In this document: positions 56,164 through 64,000 of the stretch, one piece after another
Position numbering within the stretch: the first letter of the stretch is position 1
Layout: every line of letters begins with the position of its first letter
NCBI RefSeq assembly: GCF_009755665.1
Contig: NZ_CP046622.1
Location: 3,720,001 to 3,784,000, forward strand
Reading direction: 5' to 3'
From: Variovorax paradoxus
GTDB lineage: Bacteria; Pseudomonadota; Gammaproteobacteria; Burkholderiales; Burkholderiaceae_C
DNA: 64,000 nucleotides
The notes under the pieces: model-generated
Databases searched by the model: none
What the model was told of the DNA's origin: nothing
The model's input: only the letters and a program-made list of their open reading frames with translations
Program-made: the position numbers and the translations under genes

Positions 56164-57295
56164 GCAGCCACCCTGCCTCGCACCACTCGGCCAGCAGCGC
56201 GAGCGCACCACTGCTTGCACGCGCCAACTCGCGCGGGCCGAGCGCGCGCTGGTCCGCCAACCTGCGCATCAGCGTTGCATCGGCTCCGCCGGCGCGAAAG
56301 CTTTCGCCGTTGATGTAGAGATGCCGCGCGTCGTAAAGCATGCGCGTGCGGCGGTCGAGCGCCACGCTGCGCAGCACGTCCGGCGCTTGAGGGCCTTCAT
56401 CGAACCAGACATTGGCCTTGGGTTCGGTGAGCGATTCGCCCAGCGCACGGTCGATGGCGTCGGGGTCGCGCAGCGCGGCATCGACCGCCTTGCGCGCAAA
56501 GGCCTGCAGCGCGGCGGGCATGGCGGCCGGCGCATCGACGGCGGGCTGCGACGGATCGCGGTAGCGCGCCAGTTCGGCGGGGCCGGCATCTTCCAGGGCT
56601 TCTGAATAGGCCTGCGCCATGCGAGCCAGCAGGTCGGCGCCGAGCTCGCCCGCGGCGGACGAGCGCAGGCCAATGGAGCAGGTCATGCAGTCGTCGCCGA
56701 CGGCAACGCCGTCATGCGCATAGCGCGGCGGCAAATAGAGCATGTCACCCGGCTCGAGCACAAAGCTCTGCTCGGGCTCGAATTGCTCGAGGATCTTGAG
56801 CGGCACCCCTTGCTGCAGGCGCAAGTCGCTCTGCTTGCCGATCGACCAGCGCCGCGTGCCCTGCGCCTGAAGCAGAAACACGTCGTAGCTGTCGAAATGC
56901 GCGCCCACGCCGCCCTTGTCGCTGGCGTAGCTGATCATCAGGTCGTCCAGCCGCGCATCGGGCAGAAAGCGAAACTGCTGCAGCAGCGCATGCACGCCGT
57001 CGTGATGCAGATCGACCCCCTGCACCAGCAGCGTCCATTCCGGCTGCTTGAGCGGCGGCAGCGCGCGGCGTGCGAGCGGACCGTGCTTGAGTGTCCAGCC
57101 GGTCTTGCCGTGGCGGATGAGGCGCGATTCCACATCCTCGCGCTCGGCCAGGGCAAAGAGCGCATTGCGCTCGATCGGTGGCACCATGGCGGGTATGGCC
57201 TGGCGCACGAGCAAGGGCTTTTTCTGCCAGTACCGCCGCATGAACTGCGCGGCGCTCAGGCCACCGAGCAACGGCAGCGGTTGTGTAATCTCCAT
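56153..57295 (-). CDS. roxA: Cupin-fold ribosomal oxygenase, RoxA/YcfD-like
   Basis: A 380-residue JmjC-type 2-oxoglutarate/Fe(II) dioxygenase. The facial triad is His133 and Asp135 (GAHFDSYDVF) and His194 (PRYAHDGVA). E. coli YcfD hydroxylates an arginine of ribosomal protein uL16. The C-terminal half (about 210-380) includes the winged-helix-like region typical of this group. ATG 57295 was chosen. Divergent from the SlyD-like gene with only 14 bp between the two start codons. Confidence 0.85.
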   Translation of the reverse strand: MEITQPLPLLGGLSAAQFMRRYWQKKPLLVRQAIPAMVPPIERNALFALAEREDVESRLIRHGKTGWTLKHGPLARRALPPLKQPEWTLLVQGVDLHHDGVHALLQQFRFLPDARLDDLMISYASDKGGVGAHFDSYDVFLLQAQGTRRWSIGKQSDLRLQQGVPLKILEQFEPEQSFVLEPGDMLYLPPRYAHDGVAVGDDCMTCSIGLRSSAAGELGADLLARMAQAYSEALEDAGPAELARYRDPSQPAVDAPAAMPAALQAFARKAVDAALRDPDAIDRALGESLTEPKANVWFDEGPQAPDVLRSVALDRRTRMLYDARHLYINGESFRAGGADATLMRRLADQRALGPRELARASSGALALLAEWCEAGWLHAD

Positions 57296-57309
57296 GGGAG
57301 AATTCTGCA

Positions 57310-57834
57310 ATGGAAATCTCTGAACAATGCGTGGTCGGCCTGACCTGGACGATGAAAGACACTTTGGGCGAAGTGCTCGACGTGCTCGATCAGCCCGTGG
57401 AATTCATGGTGGGGGGCGACGACCTCTTCGACGTGATCGAAGCCGCCCTGCAGGGCCACGAGCCCGGCGCCCGGGTGCAATTGCAGCTGGAGCCTGAGCA
57501 AGGCTTTGGCGACTTCAATGACCAGCTGCTCTTTCTCGAGCCGCGCTCGCTGTTCCCTGAAGGCACGGAAGAAGGCATGACTTTCGACGGCGCCGCGCTG
57601 CCCAAGGGCGTGAGCGAAGACATGCCCAAGGACGTGATCTACACCGTGGCCGAGATCTACCCCGACCACCTGGTGCTCGACGGCAATCACCCACTCGCGG
57701 GCATCGCGATCCGGCTAGACATCACGGTGCGTTCGGTGCGCGAGGCGACCGAAGAAGAAGTCGGCCGCGGAACGGCGGGTACGGCCTTCTTCAAGGTGCC
57801 GCCGACTGCGCCCGGCAACGATCTGCTGCACTGA
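57310..57834 (+). CDS. FKBP-type peptidyl-prolyl isomerase (SlyD-like)
   Basis: A 174-residue cytoplasmic prolyl isomerase and folding helper. LGEVLDVLDQPVEFMVGG and FDVIEAALQGHEPGARVQLQ are FKBP core elements; an inserted flap (about 75-120) fits the SlyD group. Histidine-rich metal-binding tails typical of E. coli SlyD are absent. It is monocistronic, with a terminator downstream, and shares a 14-bp intergenic gap with roxA-like, so the promoters must lie within the opposing coding sequences. Confidence 0.85.
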   Translation: MEISEQCVVGLTWTMKDTLGEVLDVLDQPVEFMVGGDDLFDVIEAALQGHEPGARVQLQLEPEQGFGDFNDQLLFLEPRSLFPEGTEEGMTFDGAALPKGVSEDMPKDVIYTVAEIYPDHLVLDGNHPLAGIAIRLDITVRSVREATEEEVGRGTAGTAFFKVPPTAPGNDLLH

Positions 57835-57865
57835 TTGGCCGAAAGGCGGGCAAGCCGCAGCATCC

Positions 57866-57901
57866 AGCAAAAAGCCGGGCACTGCCCGGCTTTTTGTTGC
57901 T
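57866..57901. terminator. Bidirectional intrinsic terminator
   Basis: AGCAAAAAGCCGGGCA-c-TGCCCGGCTTTTTGTTGCT: a GC-rich stem with A- and T-runs on both flanks, between the convergent isomerase and lipoprotein genes. Confidence 0.88.
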
Positions 57902-57925
57902 TGTGAAAGCCGCTCTATAAACGGC

Positions 57926-58426
57926 CTACATGCGCGAGAGCTGGCCGTTGTCGATGCGCACGCGGTCGCCGATGCGCAGGTCGCCCGGATGCTGCACATC
58001 GAACGCACGGTAGCCGCCGCGATCGGTTTGCACCGAGATGCGATAGCTCTCGTAGGCGCGCGGCCCGTTGTTCTGGGCTTCGATAGTGTTGCCCAGGAGT
58101 GCGCCGCCCACAATGCCCAGGGCGGTTGCCGCGGCGCGGCCGCTGCCGTGCCCGAACTGGTTGCCCACCACGCCGCCGACGACACCGCCGGCCACCGCGC
58201 CACCGCCGGTAGTGCCGGTGCCCCTGGTTTCGCTGCGCAGCACTTCGATGTTGGCCACATGGCCGTATTCGACGTACGCCGCTTCCTGGTATGGAACGGC
58301 CTGCGGCGGTGCCTGGTAGGGGTAGCGCGTCGTGTGATAGACCGGCGCGGGAGCGACGCAGGCCGTGAGCGTGGCAAGTGCCAGCACGGAAGCGCCAATG
58401 GAAACGAAGCGCGTTGAGATTTTCAT
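57926..58426 (-). CDS. Glycine-zipper outer-membrane lipoprotein (SlyB-like)
   Basis: A 166-residue lipoprotein with lipobox LATLTACVAPA (Cys23). A Tyr/Pro-rich linker leads to a glycine-zipper membrane region (GGGAVAGGVVGGVVGNQFGH, then ATALGIVGGALLGNTIE), followed by a beta-rich C-terminal part (RAYESYRISVQTDRGGYRAF). This is the SlyB/PcP family, which reinforces the outer membrane. ATG 58426 has AGGAGCC upstream. The 190-bp gap to dut shows no other gene. Confidence 0.85.
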   Translation of the reverse strand: MKISTRFVSIGASVLALATLTACVAPAPVYHTTRYPYQAPPQAVPYQEAAYVEYGHVANIEVLRSETRGTGTTGGGAVAGGVVGGVVGNQFGHGSGRAAATALGIVGGALLGNTIEAQNNGPRAYESYRISVQTDRGGYRAFDVQHPGDLRIGDRVRIDNGQLSRM

Positions 58427-58615
58427 GTTGATGGCTCCTCGGAAATAACCGGTGCATCCGAATGCACCATGCCTAAGCTTGTGTTTAACGCCATTCCCGC
58501 AAGGGGGATGACGCCCAACACACACCGGCATGTAGGAGCGCGCCGCGAGCTGACGGGTTCCGATCTTTACTGGCCCGAAACGATTCCGGCAACAAGGGAG
58601 TGGCCGGCAACGTCG

Positions 58616-59062
58616 TCAGTGCTTGCCGGTCGACCCATAGCCGCCTTCGCCGCGTTGCGAGGCTGCAAATTCTGTGACCACGCGAAACTGCGCCTGCACC
58701 ACCGGCACGATCACGAGCTGCGCGAGCCGCTCCATCGGCTGGAGCACAAAAGGCGTGTCGCTGCGGTTCCAGGCGCTGATCTTCAGCTCGCCCTGGTAGT
58801 CGCTGTCGATCAGGCCCACGAGATTGCCCAGCACGATACCGTGCTTGTGGCCAAGGCCCGAGCGCGGAAGGATCAGCGCCGCATAGGCTGGGTCGGCCAG
58901 GTGGATTGCGATGCCCGTGCCCACGAGCTGCCAGGCATTGGGCTCCAGCGTGATGGGCGCATCGAGGCAAGCCCTGAGATCGAGCCCTGCGCTACCGGGC
59001 GTGGCATAGGCGGGCAATTGATCCACCATGCGTGGATCGAGGATACGGACGTCTACTTTCAC
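58616..59062 (-). CDS. dut: Deoxyuridine 5'-triphosphate nucleotidohydrolase Dut
   Basis: A 148-residue trimeric dUTPase that hydrolyses dUTP to dUMP and pyrophosphate. All five motifs are seen: [42 protein letters not shown] and [12 protein letters not shown]. The start is GTG 59062 ([10 protein letters not shown]), two bases after the stop of the membrane-protein gene. Part of the run coaBC-membrane protein-dut. Confidence 0.95.
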   Translation of the reverse strand: MKVDVRILDPRMVDQLPAYATPGSAGLDLRACLDAPITLEPNAWQLVGTGIAIHLADPAYAALILPRSGLGHKHGIVLGNLVGLIDSDYQGELKISAWNRSDTPFVLQPMERLAQLVIVPVVQAQFRVVTEFAASQRGEGGYGSTGKH

Positions 59063-59064
59063 TT

Positions 59065-59504
59065 CTACTTGCCTTGCTTTTGTTGCTGTTCTCTTTGCTT
59101 GCGGGCGGCTTCCTCGAGCACCTGCTGCCACTTGGCGACGCCGGGCGTGAGCTTCAGGCCCTTGAACTTGCTGAAGAGCCAGAACGCAGCCCCTGCCAGC
59201 AAGACCAGCGCAAAAAATGGCACGCCGGCCGACCACAGCACCAGGAGCACCAGTCCGCCTACCGCGGCCATCACCTTGAGCGCCCCGGGCGTGAACGCCC
59301 CGGCCGGCGCGGCGGTGTCCTCGTTCGAAGCCGACCGCCGCTGCGCCGCCGCGGTGCCCTGCGCGCCCGGTGCGGGCGTGATGCCCGCGTCCAGCCCATG
59401 GTCGCCGTCGTGCGCGGCCCGCTTGGGCAATGCAGCCTGGGCCGACAGCCGTTCCACATAGCTGGCGAAATCGCCGTTCGGCGGCGTGTTCCATTGGGGA
59501 TTCA

Positions 59505-59505
<1 letters not shown>
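59065..59505 (-). CDS. Small membrane protein between coaBC and dut
   Basis: A 146-residue protein. Residues 1-70 are polar; two membrane helices follow (about 77-93 and 97-112: [17 protein letters not shown] and [17 protein letters not shown]), then a basic, Gln-rich coiled segment ([20 protein letters not shown]). The ATG is shared with the coaBC stop as ATGA, and it ends two bases before dut. Function unknown; the coupling suggests a real gene. Confidence 0.65.
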
Positions 59506-63382
<3,877 letters not shown>

Positions 63383-63411
63383 GCCCCGCAACAAGACTAT
63401 TGGAGAACACC

Positions 63412-63717
63412 GTGGCCCCCGCCTACATCATCGTCGACATGAAGATCACCGACCCCGAGCAGTACAAGCAGTACATGGCTGCCGCCCCCGACGCGGTGAA
63501 GGCAGCGGGCGGCGAGTACCTGGTGCGCGGCGGCCGGTTCGAGACCATGGAAGGCAACTGGCAGCCGGCGCGCGTGGCCATGCTGCGCTTTCCCAGCTAC
63601 GAGAAGGCCAAGGCCTTCTACGACGACGAGTTGTACCGTGCCGCGCGCGCCAAGCGCGCCGGCGCGACCGAATTCTTCAATATGGTTCTGGTCGAGGGCG
63701 TTTCCGCCCCGGTCTGA
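63412..63717 (+). CDS. DUF1330 family protein
   Basis: A 101-residue protein of the dimeric alpha/beta-barrel fold, GTG start (GTGGCCCCC) with GGAG eight bases before it. It reads AYIIVDMKITDPEQYKQYMA, with RGGRFETMEGNWQPARVAML and a conserved FPSYEKAKAFYDDELY, the standard pattern. Function unknown. Embedded between kdsA and eno, 29 bp after the first and 27 bp before the second. Confidence 0.88.
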   Translation: MAPAYIIVDMKITDPEQYKQYMAAAPDAVKAAGGEYLVRGGRFETMEGNWQPARVAMLRFPSYEKAKAFYDDELYRAARAKRAGATEFFNMVLVEGVSAPV

Positions 63718-63744
63718 GATTCAGTTCAAAACGAAAGGCAATAA

Positions 63745-64000
<256 letters not shown>

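Overview
The window reads as a chromosomal segment of a high-GC betaproteobacterium, most likely a Comamonadaceae member close to Variovorax. The inference rests on gene content and order (pyrG-kdsA-DUF1330-eno, dapA-bamC, parE/parC with an intervening lytic transglycosylase), the codon bias, and a lipid-linked ABC cluster at the left end. No rRNA, tRNA, CRISPR, prophage or insertion sequence was seen. Genus assignment is inference without a database search.

Layout. (1) 1-4.3 kb: minus-strand cluster of a DarA-like flavodoxin-fold protein, a FabH-type ketosynthase, a small unknown protein, a BtrH-like cysteine acyltransferase/peptidase and an ABC ATPase cut by the window edge; this looks like synthesis and export of a fatty-acid-derived product. 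(2) 4.4-14.8 kb: a complete glycerol system, glpD-S-T-P-Q-U-V on the minus strand and divergent glpR and glpK. It resembles the rhizobial glycerol ABC importer rather than the GlpF facilitator route. (3) 15.6-29.4 kb: two head-to-head loci around comEC, encoding alpha-E, circularly permuted ATP-grasp and transglutaminase-like proteins, a giant DUF2126 protein, an orphan solute-binding lipoprotein and a RidA protein. This is the best candidate for a poorly described peptide-tagging or peptide-synthesis system. (4) 29.7-36.7 kb: a sugar-acid-type catabolic operon (polar-amino-acid-type ABC importer, TIM-barrel isomerase, KdgK-like kinase, GhrB-like reductase, LacI regulator) with a perfect palindromic operator in its promoter. 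(5) 36.7-42.8 kb: CorA-like channel, phosphoesterase, isochorismatase-like hydrolase, lipase-like hydrolase, metallo-beta-lactamase-fold lipoprotein. (6) 42.8-50 kb: parC, kelch protein, lytic transglycosylase, parE, DUF2846 lipoprotein. (7) 50.2-64 kb: housekeeping genes including dapA, bamC, roxA-like, SlyD-like isomerase, dut, coaBC, pyrG, kdsA and the start of eno.

A roughly 96-bp element with long imperfect terminal inverted repeats occurs three times (483-578, 627-720, 13155-13250), with a probable core-deleted relic near 38.4 kb. It looks like a non-autonomous, MITE- or REP-like dispersed repeat. Many genes are joined by ATGA or GTGA overlaps, which supports the operon assignments. Several genes need GTG or TTG starts (dapA, bamC, dut, eno, glpR, lacI).
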